This document shows positions 36,192-45,289 of a stretch of 64,000 nucleotides of DNA, one piece after another. The position numbers and the translations under genes are program-made. Under the pieces are notes generated by a model. It worked only from the letters and a program-made list of their open reading frames with translations, had not been told where the DNA came from and made no database searches. Location of the stretch: the NCBI RefSeq assembly GCF_006442975.2, contig NZ_CP083954.1, positions 4,161,501 to 4,225,500 on the forward strand, written 5' to 3'. How positions within the stretch are numbered: position 1 is the first letter of the stretch; each line of letters starts with the position of its first letter. Source of the DNA: Mesorhizobium sp. B2-1-1 (GTDB lineage: Bacteria; Pseudomonadota; Alphaproteobacteria; Rhizobiales; Rhizobiaceae).

Positions 36192-38168
36192 ATGCGTGAA
36201 ATCTGGCGTCAATTCCGCCGCGACAGGCGCGGCAACTATGCTCTCGTGACGGCCTTCGCGATGGTCCCGCTGATGGGCGGGCTGGCGCTCGCGGTCGACT
36301 TCACGGAAATGAACCGCGAAAAGCAGACGGTGTTGAACGCACTCGACGCCGCCAACTTCGCCACGGCGCGCCGCGTGACGGAAGGCGCCACCGACGACCA
36401 GCTGAGGGCCTATGCGCTCGACTTCTTCAATGCCAATCTGAACGATGTCGATCCCGCCAACACGACGCTCAACCTCACTTTGCCCAGCAACGCCGCTGGC
36501 GGCGGAACAATGAAGCTTTGCGGCACCTTGACCTATAATCCTTACTTCCTGCCGACGGCGAAGATACTGCTCGGCGGCACCGGCGCCACCAATATCGGCT
36601 TCACCGCGTGCTCGGAGGTGCGGCTGAAGAACACGCTCGAAGTAGCGCTGGTGCTCGACAATTCCGGATCGATGGTCACGCCCGGAACCGGCTCGGGGCA
36701 GAAGCGCATCGATCTCCTCAAGACCGCGGCGAAGCAGTTGGTCGACACGCTTGCCCAACAGGCCGCGATGATCAAGCAGGTCGACAAGCCGGTGCAGTTC
36801 GGCCTCGTACCCTTTGCCGCCTCGGTCAATGTCGGTCCTGGCAATGGCAATGCGTCCTGGATGGACACCGAGGGCCTGTCACCGGTGTCGAACGAGAATT
36901 TCGACTGGTCGACGCTGAACGCCGCCAACAAATACGCCCAGCAGACCAACGGCATCTGGTACAAACGCGGCACCGGCTGGGGCGACGAGGAAGGCCAGAT
37001 GCTGACCCGGTTTTCGCTCTACCGCGACATGAAGGTCGTCACCAGCCATGAGCGTGTTAAAAACAGCAAGCACGTTGTTTGTGCTGAATACAACTGGAAC
37101 AATACCTGCAAGCGCAGTTACGACGCATACGACTATGTCGATTCCTACGGTCCGTTCGCCAGTTGGCAAGGCTGTGTCGAAGCCCGGCCCTACCCCTACA
37201 ATGTCAACGACGCCCCGCCGTCCGGCGGCTCGGCCAACACCGGAATAGGCGTGGGCGATCCGGCGACGATGTTCGTGCCGATGTTCGCCCCGGATGAACC
37301 CGGCAATCACTGGAAGATCACCCAGGATCCCAACGAAGCCGCGCCAAAGACCTACGGCGCCATCAACAGCTGGTGGAACGACGATCCTTCGAGCAGCAGC
37401 GGCCAAGCCCGGCTGCGCAACATGACCAAGTATTTCCAGCCGCGGCCGATCGATGCACCGGTATTGCCCGCAGGCAACGGCCCGAACTACAGTTGCACTA
37501 CCAACCCGATCACGCCGCTGACCGACGTCAGCGTCGCCGATGGGCTCGCTACGATCAAAGCCGCGATCGACCTGATGCAGCCGGATGGCGGCACCAATGT
37601 TCCCGAGGGCATGGGCTGGGGCTGGCGGGTGGTCTCGAGCGGCGAGCCGTTCACGCAGGGGCGCCCGGAAACAGAAAAAGGCAACGACAAGGTGGTGATC
37701 GTGCTGACCGACGGCGCCAACACCTATTACACGCCTTCCTCGCTCAGTTATTCCGACCCCGCCGATTCGAAGTCGACCTACGCGTCCTACGGCTATCTCA
37801 AGCCCGGCTATGCCGGCACCTCGGTCGGGCGCCTGTTCATGGGTACATCCAGCGCCATCGGCCAGTTCGACTATTCGAACGGCAATTACACCAGCGCGCT
37901 CAACGAGCAGATGACGACGCTTTGCAACAACGCCAAGGCGGCCGACATCATGGTGATGACGGTGGCTCTCGACCTGTCCACGACCAAGACCACCGACAAG
38001 AACGCCATCGATGCGCTGAAATCATGCTCGTCGGTCTCGCGCTTCCGCAAGGACCCGGCGGACCCGAGCAAACCCGCCAAGCTGTTCTGGAATGCGACGG
38101 GCGCCAGCCTGTCCAACGATTTCAAGGAAATCGGCAACGAATTGTCGAACCTGCGCGTGGTCGGTTAA
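36192..38168 (+). CDS. TadG-like pilus-assembly family protein with von Willebrand A domain (copy 2)
   Basis: A 658-residue paralogue of the preceding protein with the same layout: basic leader MREIWRQFRRDRRGNYAL, a hydrophobic helix (VTAFAMVPLMGGLALAV), a MIDAS DNSGSM at 156-161, a Cys/Tyr-rich insert, and GNDKVVIVLTDGANTYYTP. Long stretches are identical between the copies, for example CSEVRLKNTLEV and FGLVPFAASVNVG-like segments, while the inserts differ. The start at 36192 is chosen by this alignment. The two copies look like a tandem duplication, with the insert evolving fastest. Surface adhesion or pilus-related function is inferred only from the family. Confidence 0.85.
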   Translation: MREIWRQFRRDRRGNYALVTAFAMVPLMGGLALAVDFTEMNREKQTVLNALDAANFATARRVTEGATDDQLRAYALDFFNANLNDVDPANTTLNLTLPSNAAGGGTMKLCGTLTYNPYFLPTAKILLGGTGATNIGFTACSEVRLKNTLEVALVLDNSGSMVTPGTGSGQKRIDLLKTAAKQLVDTLAQQAAMIKQVDKPVQFGLVPFAASVNVGPGNGNASWMDTEGLSPVSNENFDWSTLNAANKYAQQTNGIWYKRGTGWGDEEGQMLTRFSLYRDMKVVTSHERVKNSKHVVCAEYNWNNTCKRSYDAYDYVDSYGPFASWQGCVEARPYPYNVNDAPPSGGSANTGIGVGDPATMFVPMFAPDEPGNHWKITQDPNEAAPKTYGAINSWWNDDPSSSSGQARLRNMTKYFQPRPIDAPVLPAGNGPNYSCTTNPITPLTDVSVADGLATIKAAIDLMQPDGGTNVPEGMGWGWRVVSSGEPFTQGRPETEKGNDKVVIVLTDGANTYYTPSSLSYSDPADSKSTYASYGYLKPGYAGTSVGRLFMGTSSAIGQFDYSNGNYTSALNEQMTTLCNNAKAADIMVMTVALDLSTTKTTDKNAIDALKSCSSVSRFRKDPADPSKPAKLFWNATGASLSNDFKEIGNELSNLRVVG

Positions 38169-38281
38169 CCGGACTCTGGCGCAACGCCTGACGCCGCCAA
38201 GCCCTTGTGGGCGCCTGCCGCAACAGGCACATAATGCCGCACGCTGGATCGCATCCATCGCGGCACGCCTGGGGACGAACA

Positions 38282-38914
38282 ATGCCCGATACCGCCAACC
38301 ACCTCGCCTTCGCGCTGGTCTGCCTGGGCATGGTGCTGACGCCGGGTCCAAACATGATCTACCTGATCTCGCGCTCCCTGTCGCAAGGGCCGAAGGCCGG
38401 GTTGATCTCGCTTGGCGGGGTCGCCGTCGGTTTTCTCTTCTATGTGCTGTCGGCGGCATTCGGAATCACGGCGCTGCTGCTGGCCGTACCCTTCGCCTAT
38501 GACGCGCTGCGCTTTGCCGGCGTGCTCTATCTCCTGTGGCTGGCCTGGCAGGCCGTGAAGCCGGGCGGACGCTCGCCATTCCAGGTGCGCGACCTGCCGA
38601 AAGACGGGCCGCGCAAGCTGTTCGCCATGGGCCTGATGACCAATCTGCTCAATCCGAAGGTGGCGGTGCTCTATTTGTCGCTGCTGCCGCAATTCATCAG
38701 CATTGGCAAAGGCCATGTCCTGTCTCAGCTTCTTGTGCTCGGCGCGACGCAGATTTCGATCAGCCTGACCGTGAATGCCATCATCGCGGTGACGGCCGGC
38801 TCGATCGCCGCGTTTCTCGCCGGGCGGCCTTTGTGGCTGGTCATCCAGCGCTGGATGATGGGAGGCGTGCTGACGGCGCTGGCGCTGAAGATGGCGACCG
38901 ACGCACAGCGCTGA
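38282..38914 (+). CDS. LysE/RhtB-family exporter
   Basis: A 210-residue inner-membrane protein with about six hydrophobic helices. The N-terminal signature TPGPNMIYLISRSLSQGPKAG and the LMTNLLNPKVAVLYLSLLPQF motif in the middle are diagnostic of the LysE/RhtB amino-acid exporters. Substrate unknown (threonine, homoserine lactone or similar). The start at 38282 (MPDTANH) follows a GGGGACGAAC purine-rich stretch. Single gene between the TadG-like pair and the convergent DUF2189 gene. Confidence 0.92.
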   Translation: MPDTANHLAFALVCLGMVLTPGPNMIYLISRSLSQGPKAGLISLGGVAVGFLFYVLSAAFGITALLLAVPFAYDALRFAGVLYLLWLAWQAVKPGGRSPFQVRDLPKDGPRKLFAMGLMTNLLNPKVAVLYLSLLPQFISIGKGHVLSQLLVLGATQISISLTVNAIIAVTAGSIAAFLAGRPLWLVIQRWMMGGVLTALALKMATDAQR

Positions 38915-38936
38915 GGGCGGCGGTCCCGGCGTTGGT

Positions 38937-39761
38937 CTACATCGGCCGCCTTGTCTGCTGGGTCCGCTCCGGTTCCACCACCTTGCGGTAGAGGTGCCAG
39001 GTGGCATGGCCAAGGATAGGCATAACGACCGCGAGCCCGGCAAACAGCGGGATCGAACCGATCACCAGCAGCACCGCGACCGTCAGGCCCCAAAGAGCCA
39101 TCTGCAGCGGATTTGCCATCACCGCCCGCGCCGAGGTTTCTATGGCCGAAACGGCGCCGACGTCACGGTCGAGCAGCAGCGGGAAGGCGACGACAGTGGT
39201 GGCCAACACGATCACGGCGAAAACGAAGCCGGCGGCGTTGCCGAGAAGGATCAACGTCCAGCCTTTGCTGGTCGTCAGCACGTCGCGGACAAAGGCGCCG
39301 ATCGAAGCCGGCGGCTGGTCGCCGAACAGGCTGGTGTAGATCGACTGCGCGGTGAACAGCCACAACAGGAACAGCACGAACAGCATGATGCCGATGACCG
39401 CGATCGAAGGCACCGCCGGCGAGTGGCGGACATCGAGGGCATGTCGCCAGTTGGTGTTCATGCCGAGCTCGCGCCGGCGGCTGATCTCGTAGAGGCCGAG
39501 CGCGGCGAAAGGGCCGACAAGGGCGAAACCCGACATCAAGGGATAGACGAGCTGAATGGCGTTGGAGCCAGACGTCCACTGCGTCAGGATCAGGCCGACG
39601 ATGGGATAGATCAGGCACAGGAAAACGTAGTGAGACGGTTTTGCCCAGAAATCCTCGGCACCGAGCCGCAGCGCATCCCAGAGGTCCGATGTGGTGATGT
39701 GGCGCACCGTGGGCTGCACATGCATTCCGCGCGCGTCCGCCATGACATGAAAGCTGGCCAT
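38937..39761 (-). CDS. DUF2189 family membrane protein
   Basis: A 274-residue inner-membrane protein with six hydrophobic helices (from about residues 45 to 250). The N-terminal cytoplasmic segment VQPTVRHITTSDLWDALRLGAEDFWAKPSHYVFLC and the GLYEISRRRELGMNTNW motif identify DUF2189, a family sometimes linked with cytochrome c oxidase assembly regions but without established function. GGGAGG eight bases upstream supports the start at 39761. It is convergent with lysE-like and divergent from the CAP lipoprotein gene, so it is probably monocistronic. Confidence 0.88.
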   Translation of the reverse strand: MASFHVMADARGMHVQPTVRHITTSDLWDALRLGAEDFWAKPSHYVFLCLIYPIVGLILTQWTSGSNAIQLVYPLMSGFALVGPFAALGLYEISRRRELGMNTNWRHALDVRHSPAVPSIAVIGIMLFVLFLLWLFTAQSIYTSLFGDQPPASIGAFVRDVLTTSKGWTLILLGNAAGFVFAVIVLATTVVAFPLLLDRDVGAVSAIETSARAVMANPLQMALWGLTVAVLLVIGSIPLFAGLAVVMPILGHATWHLYRKVVEPERTQQTRRPM

Positions 39762-40090
39762 AAGCTTCCTCCCGTTGTCGGGGGCGGTCACCACCGTGAT
39801 GGCCGCCCGTAGCTGCCACTAGTAGATGTAACAGCATACCCGATTTGCCAGGGGCTGTCGCCAAATCGATGGTTCCGGACAGGCCATCACGGGATTGTCA
39901 TCGCTGCCCGGCAGAAGCCGCGCGATCTTCGGCATCGGATTTCTCGGATGATGGGCCATTCGGAGCTGGATGGCCGAACGCAACGCTTGAAGACTGCGCG
40001 GTGCGATCAGCGAAGGCCAAGGCATCAATTTCCTCGACAGTTTTTTCGGCTTGCCCGTCAAAAGCCATGATCGCGACTATGCAGGCAGGA

Positions 40091-40597
40091 ATGAGCATTG
40101 TCATCGACCTCCCTCCAGAACCGCGCCGGACAAGGCGCTCCTTGCTGATCGGTCTTGCGGCCATAGCCGGGCTTGCCGCCTGCAGCACCGTTTCCGTGCC
40201 CACCGGTGAGGGCGCAGGTGTCTCTTCCTCCGCCACGGCCACCCTGGCCAACTTGCGCGCCGCGGCCGGGCGGAGTCCGCTGACCGCGGACACCCAGCTC
40301 GAACAGGCGGCGTTGCAGCAGGCCGGCTACATGGCGTCGCGGACGCGCATGAGCCACACCACCGGCTGGGGCAAGGATTTCGCCTCGCGCATGAAGGACA
40401 ATGGCGTGCACGGCGCTGCGGCCGAGAACATCGCCGAAGGCCGCTTCGACCAGCAGAAACTGTTCGACATCTGGATGCATTCGACCGGCCACCGGCGCAA
40501 CATACTCGATCCGGACTTCAGCCGTTTCGGGCTTGCCTATGTCCGCGACGGCCGCGACCCCAGCCTCCGCTACTGGGCCCTGGTGCTCGGAAGGTAG
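40091..40597 (+). CDS. CAP/SCP-domain lipoprotein
   Basis: A 168-residue protein of the CAP superfamily. A twin-arginine-like leader (RRTRRSLLIGLAA) leads into a lipobox LAAC with Cys31, so it is a likely lipoprotein. The CAP domain covers the rest: LTADTQLEQAALQQAGYMAS, then MSHTTGWGKDFASR, AAENIAEG and the signature HSTGHRRNILDPDFSRFG with the usual His and Glu pair. The start is uncertain among 40067, 40079 and 40091. CAP proteins bind lipids or act as enzymes; here the function is unknown. The last bases run toward the convergent emrB-type gene. Confidence 0.88.
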   Translation: MSIVIDLPPEPRRTRRSLLIGLAAIAGLAACSTVSVPTGEGAGVSSSATATLANLRAAAGRSPLTADTQLEQAALQQAGYMASRTRMSHTTGWGKDFASRMKDNGVHGAAAENIAEGRFDQQKLFDIWMHSTGHRRNILDPDFSRFGLAYVRDGRDPSLRYWALVLGR

Positions 40598-40635
40598 CAA
40601 AGCCATCGCCGGCAGCGGACAGCCGTCGGCGAATA

Positions 40636-42168
40636 TCAATCCATATGTGCCGCCGGCGCGCCGCCAGCCGGCGCCGTCTTCGGCTTGCGCAGCAGGATCA
40701 CGAACGGAATGGCGGCCAGCGTCATTATCATCAGGATTTTGAAGTCGTTGACGTAAGAGATCATCATCGCCTGGATGTTCACCATCCTGTCGACCTGGGA
40801 CAATGCCATCTGGTCGCCGCCGGCCGCCGCCGGCGAAACCGCCCACAGATTGGGGTTGAACGGATTGATAAAGGTGGAAAGCTCGGCGTGATTTATCTGT
40901 GTATTGCGCACCATGAGCACCGTCACGACCGATACGCCGATGGACGAGCCGAGGTTGCGCACAAGGCTGAACAAAGCCGTGGCATCGGTGCGGAAGCGTA
41001 CGTCAAGCGTGGCGAAGGCCACCGTCGACAGCGGCACGAATACCATTCCCATTCCCAGGCCCTGGATGATGCCGGAAGTGATGATCAGCCAGTTGTCCAT
41101 CTGGGGCGAGAAGCCGGCCATCGTGTAGAGCGACTGCGCGGTCAGGAGGAAGCCGATGACGACGAGGATTCTGGCGTCGACCTTGCTCATGAGCCGGCCG
41201 ACGACGAGCATCGAGATCATCGTCCCCACGCCGCGCGGCCCGATCACGATGCCGATGGTGATGGTCGGATAGCCGAAGATGGTCGACAGCATCGGCGGCA
41301 GCAGCGACATGCTCGCCAGGATGAGCACGCCCATGACGAAGATGAACGCCAGCCCGGTCACGAAATTGCGGTCGAGGAAGATCTTGGGGTCGATGAAGGG
41401 ATGCTCTGCCGTCATCGTGTGGATGATGAACACCCAGAAGCCGGTTATCGAAAGGCCAAGCTCGATCCAGATCTCGACCGACGAGAACCAGTCGACCTCG
41501 CCACCACGATCGAGCAGCAGCTGCAGAGCGCCGACGCCGAGCGATATCATGGCGAAGCCGAAGAAATCGAAGCTTCGCACCCGCCGCGCAATGGCCGGCA
41601 GATAAGCGGCCATGCCGAGGAAGGCGACGATGCCGACCGGCAGGTTGATAAAGAACACCCAGCGCCAGCTGAAATTCTCGGTCAGCCAGCCACCAAGCGT
41701 GGGACCCAGAATCGGCCCCAGCATAATGCCGGCGCCCCAGATGGCCATTGCCTGGCCGTGGCGTTCCTTCGGGTTGATGTCGAGCAGGAAGGTCTGCGAC
41801 AGGGGCACGATCGCGGCGCCGAACACGCCTTGCATGAGCCGGAACAACACGATGGTTTCAAGGCTCCAGGCCAGACCGCACAGCATCGAGAAGATGGTGA
41901 AGCCGACCACCGCCGTCAGGAACAGTTCCTTGCGGCCGAAACGGTCCGCAAGCCAGCCGGTGACCGGCGTCATGATCGCTGCCGCCACGATGTAGGAGGT
42001 CAGCACCCAGTTGATGTTGTCGGGCGAGGCGCCGAGATCGCCGGTCATGGTCGGCAGCGCGACGTTGGCGATCGTGGTGTCGAGCGCCTGCATGATCGTC
42101 GCCAGCATGAGCGCAACCGTGATCAGGCCACGATGCGGCACTTCTTTGAAAGGTTCTGGCGTGCTCAT
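40636..42168 (-). CDS. emrB: EmrB/QacA-type multidrug efflux transporter (DHA2 family)
   Basis: A 510-residue MFS protein with about 14 hydrophobic helices. The start LITVALMLATIMQALDTTIANVALPTMTGDL contains the DHA2 motif LDxTIVNVALP, and motif A-like GWLADRFGRKELF and motif C GPILGPTLGG are clear. It should form a tripartite pump with the HlyD-type adaptor encoded upstream and an outer-membrane TolC channel elsewhere. Unusually, 310 bp separate it from the adaptor gene, with long inverted repeats in between. Expression is probably controlled by the MarR gene. Confidence 0.95.
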   Translation of the reverse strand: MSTPEPFKEVPHRGLITVALMLATIMQALDTTIANVALPTMTGDLGASPDNINWVLTSYIVAAAIMTPVTGWLADRFGRKELFLTAVVGFTIFSMLCGLAWSLETIVLFRLMQGVFGAAIVPLSQTFLLDINPKERHGQAMAIWGAGIMLGPILGPTLGGWLTENFSWRWVFFINLPVGIVAFLGMAAYLPAIARRVRSFDFFGFAMISLGVGALQLLLDRGGEVDWFSSVEIWIELGLSITGFWVFIIHTMTAEHPFIDPKIFLDRNFVTGLAFIFVMGVLILASMSLLPPMLSTIFGYPTITIGIVIGPRGVGTMISMLVVGRLMSKVDARILVVIGFLLTAQSLYTMAGFSPQMDNWLIITSGIIQGLGMGMVFVPLSTVAFATLDVRFRTDATALFSLVRNLGSSIGVSVVTVLMVRNTQINHAELSTFINPFNPNLWAVSPAAAGGDQMALSQVDRMVNIQAMMISYVNDFKILMIMTLAAIPFVILLRKPKTAPAGGAPAAHMD

Positions 42169-42478
42169 GATGCGGAACTTCCAGCCGGTAACAAAAACGT
42201 GTACACAGGGTTTCCGGGCGGCAAAGCCTTCCGTTGAGAGACCCTCATCGCGGTGGGACGCGATTATCGATGTGGGGGTTACATCGACCGAAAGTCTCGA
42301 TTGAGCGGATGCCTGCCGCCCGGAAACATGAGGACCGACGGGTCCGTGTCGAAGATTTCAGCTTTCGATCAAGCCGCGATGCGGTTTGCCCCGAAGGCTG
42401 ACCCTTCCACTCCTCCCATCAGACCAATCCCCCTGCTCAGTGCGTCCACCCGCATGATCCCCGCGGGCTTCCGCTGAT
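42169..42478 (-). other. Structured non-coding gap inside the emr locus
   Basis: This 310-bp stretch between the adaptor and the transporter holds no convincing gene on either strand. It contains a perfect 14-bp inverted repeat, GTTTCCGGGCGGCA at 42210-42223 and TGCCGCCCGGAAAC at 42314-42327, which encloses a small hairpin CGATGT/ACATCG (42268-42273 and 42281-42286). Transcribed from the emrA side it would fold into a long stem-loop shortly before emrB. It may be a regulatory leader, a decayed repeat element or a second promoter region. Confidence 0.5.
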
Positions 42479-43657
42479 TTACTTCGCGACCTCGCCAGCC
42501 GTGGCGTGGCCGAAAATGCCAGGCAGGCCGCGCGCCACGCCCGTGTCGACGGTAACGGCCGCGCTCATGCCTGTGCGCAGCATCATCTTGGCGTCGGGAT
42601 CGCTCAGCTCCAGGCGGACCGGAATGCGCTGGGTGACCTTGACCCAGTTGCCGGTAGCGTTCTGGGCGGGCAGAAGCGAGAAGTCCGCTCCGGTGCCGGC
42701 GCCGATAGCCTTGACGGTCGCTTCGAAGGTCCTGCCCGGATAGGTGTCGACCACGATTTCTGCCTTCTGGCCCGGCTTCATATTGGTCAGCTGTGTTTCC
42801 TTGAAATTGGCGTCGATCCAGGTATCGCCGGTCTCGACCAGCGAGAACAGCGGCGTGCCGGAGCCGACATACTGGCCGACCTTGAAGGACGCGGCCTGGT
42901 AGACGACGCCATCGGCAGGCGCCTTCACCGTGGTCTGCGCCAGGTCGTAGGCAGCCTTGTCGCGCGCTGCGAGCGCCGACATCACGGTCGGATGTTTGTC
43001 GGTCTCGATATCGGGATTGCCGCCCAGCGCCGCCTTGGCGCTGACGATGCCCTGTTGGGCGACGGCAAGCTGCTGCTTTGCCTTATCGAGATCGTTCCTG
43101 GCCTCATCGAGCGAAGACTTGGCGTTGATACCTTTCTGGGCGAGATCGGCGGCACGGTCGTATTGCGACTGGGCATAGGCAACTTCGCTGCTGGCGGATT
43201 TCTCCTGCGCCATGGCCTGGCTGTAGGCGGCGCGCAGCTGTTCGACGTTGAGCCGCGCGGCGGCCACCGCCGCGTCGGCCTGCGCAAGTGCGATCCGGTA
43301 AGGCTCGGGGTCAATGGCGAAGAGAAGATCGCCTTGCTTCACCCTCTGATTGTCCGAGATCGCAACCTGAACGATGCGGCCCGCCGTGTCCGAGGCGATC
43401 GATACCTTGGCCTGCTGCAGGTTGGCGTTCTCCGTCTCCTGGTAGCGCCCTCCAGTGACCCAGACATAGCCGCCACCAATGACCAACGCCGCCGGCAGTG
43501 CGAACATCAACAAGAAGCGGCCGAGACGGCGCTTCTTCTTTGGCACCGGCGCCGGCTCTGCCGGAGGTGTCATTGTAACAGGGGCCGCGGCCGGCTGCTG
43601 CGGCGCTTCCATTTCCACTTTGGCGGCGTTTTCGTCGACCTTGGCTACCGCGTTCAT
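42479..43657 (-). CDS. emrA: HlyD-family membrane-fusion adaptor (EmrA-like)
   Basis: A 392-residue periplasmic adaptor. A Pro-rich cytoplasmic N-terminus with KKKRR is followed by one membrane helix (about residues 45-67, FLLMFALPAALVIGGGYVWV). The lipoyl-like halves VSIASDTAGRIVQVAISDNQ and KAPADGVVYQAASFKVGQYV, a coiled-coil hairpin (about 130-230) and a beta-barrel (DANFKETQLTNMKPGQKAEI) follow the EmrA/HlyD pattern. It would link the EmrB-type transporter to an outer-membrane channel. Its start overlaps the marR stop by four bases (ATGA), so it is co-regulated with it. Confidence 0.94.
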   Translation of the reverse strand: MNAVAKVDENAAKVEMEAPQQPAAAPVTMTPPAEPAPVPKKKRRLGRFLLMFALPAALVIGGGYVWVTGGRYQETENANLQQAKVSIASDTAGRIVQVAISDNQRVKQGDLLFAIDPEPYRIALAQADAAVAAARLNVEQLRAAYSQAMAQEKSASSEVAYAQSQYDRAADLAQKGINAKSSLDEARNDLDKAKQQLAVAQQGIVSAKAALGGNPDIETDKHPTVMSALAARDKAAYDLAQTTVKAPADGVVYQAASFKVGQYVGSGTPLFSLVETGDTWIDANFKETQLTNMKPGQKAEIVVDTYPGRTFEATVKAIGAGTGADFSLLPAQNATGNWVKVTQRIPVRLELSDPDAKMMLRTGMSAAVTVDTGVARGLPGIFGHATAGEVAK

Positions 43658-44133
43658 GCTGCTGCGCCTTCCGTATTCTTGACCTTGTCGCAGGACGGTG
43701 AATCGCCATCCGCGAGATTCTGTGCCATCGCATCCAATGCCCTGATCAGGACGCGGCGATCGTCCGGCGAAACGCCGGTCAGCGACTCCTCATAGACTTC
43801 GCCGGCGAGGCTCTTGACCTCCGCATACGCGGCACTTGCCTTGGGAGTTGGGAAGATCATGCGCACGCGGCGGTCGGCGGCGTCGGAGCGGCGCTCGATC
43901 CAGCCGCCCTCCTCCATCCGGTCAACCAGCCGCGAGACGCTGATCGGCTCGATTTCAAGCAGTTCGGCAAGCCGCGCCTGCGAAACGCCCGCTTCCTTGG
44001 CGACGCGAACCATCAGGCGCCATTGCGCCGAGGACAGGCCAAGGCCGCTGGCGCGCGCTTCGAAGCGCTTTCGCATCAGCCGCTGCACGTCGTGGATCAA
44101 AAATCCCAATCTGTCTACGCCTTCGGAAACCAT
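43654..44133 (-). CDS. MarR-family transcriptional regulator
   Basis: A 159-residue winged-helix regulator. The DNA-binding part is LSSAQWRLMVRVAKEAGVSQ, ARLAELLEIEPISVSRLVDR and the wing RSDAADRRVRMIFPTPKA. It most likely represses itself and the EmrAB-type pump and is released by a pump substrate. An upstream ATG at 44142 would lie inside the TATATA region of the probable promoter, so the second ATG at 44133 is preferred. The palindrome at 44148-44161 is its likely site. Confidence 0.9.
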   Translation of the reverse strand: MVSEGVDRLGFLIHDVQRLMRKRFEARASGLGLSSAQWRLMVRVAKEAGVSQARLAELLEIEPISVSRLVDRMEEGGWIERRSDAADRRVRMIFPTPKASAAYAEVKSLAGEVYEESLTGVSPDDRRVLIRALDAMAQNLADGDSPSCDKVKNTEGAAA

Positions 44134-44147
44134 GAGTGGCATATATA

Positions 44148-44161
44148 ATAAGCGTGCTTAT
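44148..44161. promoter_or_regulatory. MarR-type operator candidate
   Basis: ATAAGCGTGCTTAT is a 6+2+6 palindrome directly upstream of the marR-emrA genes. On the minus strand it is followed at once by TATTATATATG, which can serve as a -10 box. Binding here would block the promoter. The half site ATAAGC also occurs, with a 3-bp centre, at the LysR gene near 2719, which is probably chance. Confidence 0.55.
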
Positions 44162-44261
44162 CATTCAAGTCCGGCATTGTTCCAGAAGCCGGCAAACGTG
44201 CATGGCAGCCGTGCAGCACAATCATGGCTGCGTCCGATGATTTCGGCCGCCGCGACACCCA

Positions 44262-45281
44262 TTACAAGCGGTTGCGGATCAGCATGGTGACAACGAAGAA
44301 GGCGCCGAGCGAGCTGGTGATGATGCCGATCGGCAGTTCCTGCGGCGGCAGCAATGTGCGCGCCAGAAGGTCGCTTGCCAGCAACAGCACCGCCCCGAAC
44401 AGCGCGCAACTTACGATCAGGCGCAGATGCAGCGCGCCGGCCAGCGGCCGCGACAGATGCGGGATCATGAGGCCGACGAAGCCGATGACGCCAGCGACCG
44501 AAACCAGGATCGCGGTCGAAAAAGCGGCGACCAGAAACGTCGTCCGTCGCATTCGCGCCACCGGCACGCCAAGACTTTCGGCGGCATTTTCGCCGGCCAG
44601 GAAAGCGTCCAGCCGGCGATGATTCCACAACCCGTACGCCGCAATCGTGCCGGCCCCAAGCGCACCCAGCCAGATATTGTCCCACCGCGCAAGGCCGAGC
44701 CCGCCCATCGTCCAGAACAGCACCGAATGGGCGGCGCGCTGGTCACCGGCAAAGACCAGGTAATTGGTCAATGCGGTGAACATGAAGGAGACCGCAAGTC
44801 CGGCGAGGATCAGCCGTTCGGGGCCTTGTCCCCTCACCCGCGCAACCAGCAAAAGCACAACGCAAGCCGCCAGAATACCGCCGGTGAACGCAGCGATCGG
44901 TAGCGTCCAGATCCCGAAACTGTCGCCGAAGACGGTGATGACGGAGACAGCGCCGGCGGCGGCTCCCGACGAGAGGCCGAACAGGAACGGATCGGCAAGA
45001 TCGTTGCGCGTCACCGTCTGTAACAGCGCGCCGACCACGCCCAGGCCGCCGCCGACACAGATGGCCAGGATTATGCGCGGCAATCTGAGGTCGACGACGA
45101 TCCTGCCGACCGGGCCGGACACGTCATGCCCCTTCAATCCGATCGCATGGCCAAGTGCTGCAACGACGTCGCCCAACGGAATCATCGTCGAGCCATAGGC
45201 GATCGACAGCAGCGCGAACGCAGCGATTGCCAACGCCGCCGCCGTCATGGCCAATAGGAATGCCTTGTGCCGCAAAGTCAT
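44262..45281 (-). CDS. Corrinoid-type ABC transporter permease (FecCD/BtuC family)
   Basis: A 339-residue inner-membrane permease with about ten hydrophobic helices. LRLPRIILAICVGGGLGVVGALLQTVTRNDLADPFLFGLSSGAAAGA is the diagnostic N-terminal signature, and the cytoplasmic coupling loop GENAAESLGVPVARMRR and GFVGLMIPHLSRPL complete the BtuC/FecD pattern. It is the last gene of the riboswitch-controlled operon, 8 bp after the binding-protein gene. The cobalamin riboswitch makes cobalamin or another corrinoid the likely cargo; family sequence alone would also allow iron-siderophores. Start at 45281 (MTLRHKAF). Confidence 0.9.
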   Translation of the reverse strand: MTLRHKAFLLAMTAAALAIAAFALLSIAYGSTMIPLGDVVAALGHAIGLKGHDVSGPVGRIVVDLRLPRIILAICVGGGLGVVGALLQTVTRNDLADPFLFGLSSGAAAGAVSVITVFGDSFGIWTLPIAAFTGGILAACVVLLLVARVRGQGPERLILAGLAVSFMFTALTNYLVFAGDQRAAHSVLFWTMGGLGLARWDNIWLGALGAGTIAAYGLWNHRRLDAFLAGENAAESLGVPVARMRRTTFLVAAFSTAILVSVAGVIGFVGLMIPHLSRPLAGALHLRLIVSCALFGAVLLLASDLLARTLLPPQELPIGIITSSLGAFFVVTMLIRNRL

Positions 45282-45289
45282 GTTCCCGG

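Noticed and set aside
40645..42237. Plus-strand open frame of 530 codons opposite the emrB-type gene
   Set aside because: Composition is dominated by Asp, His, Arg and Gly as expected of antisense frames; the MFS gene is clear.
42253..42477. Small open frame in the emr gap
   Set aside because: No ribosome binding site, poor codon pattern, and it spans the inverted repeats.
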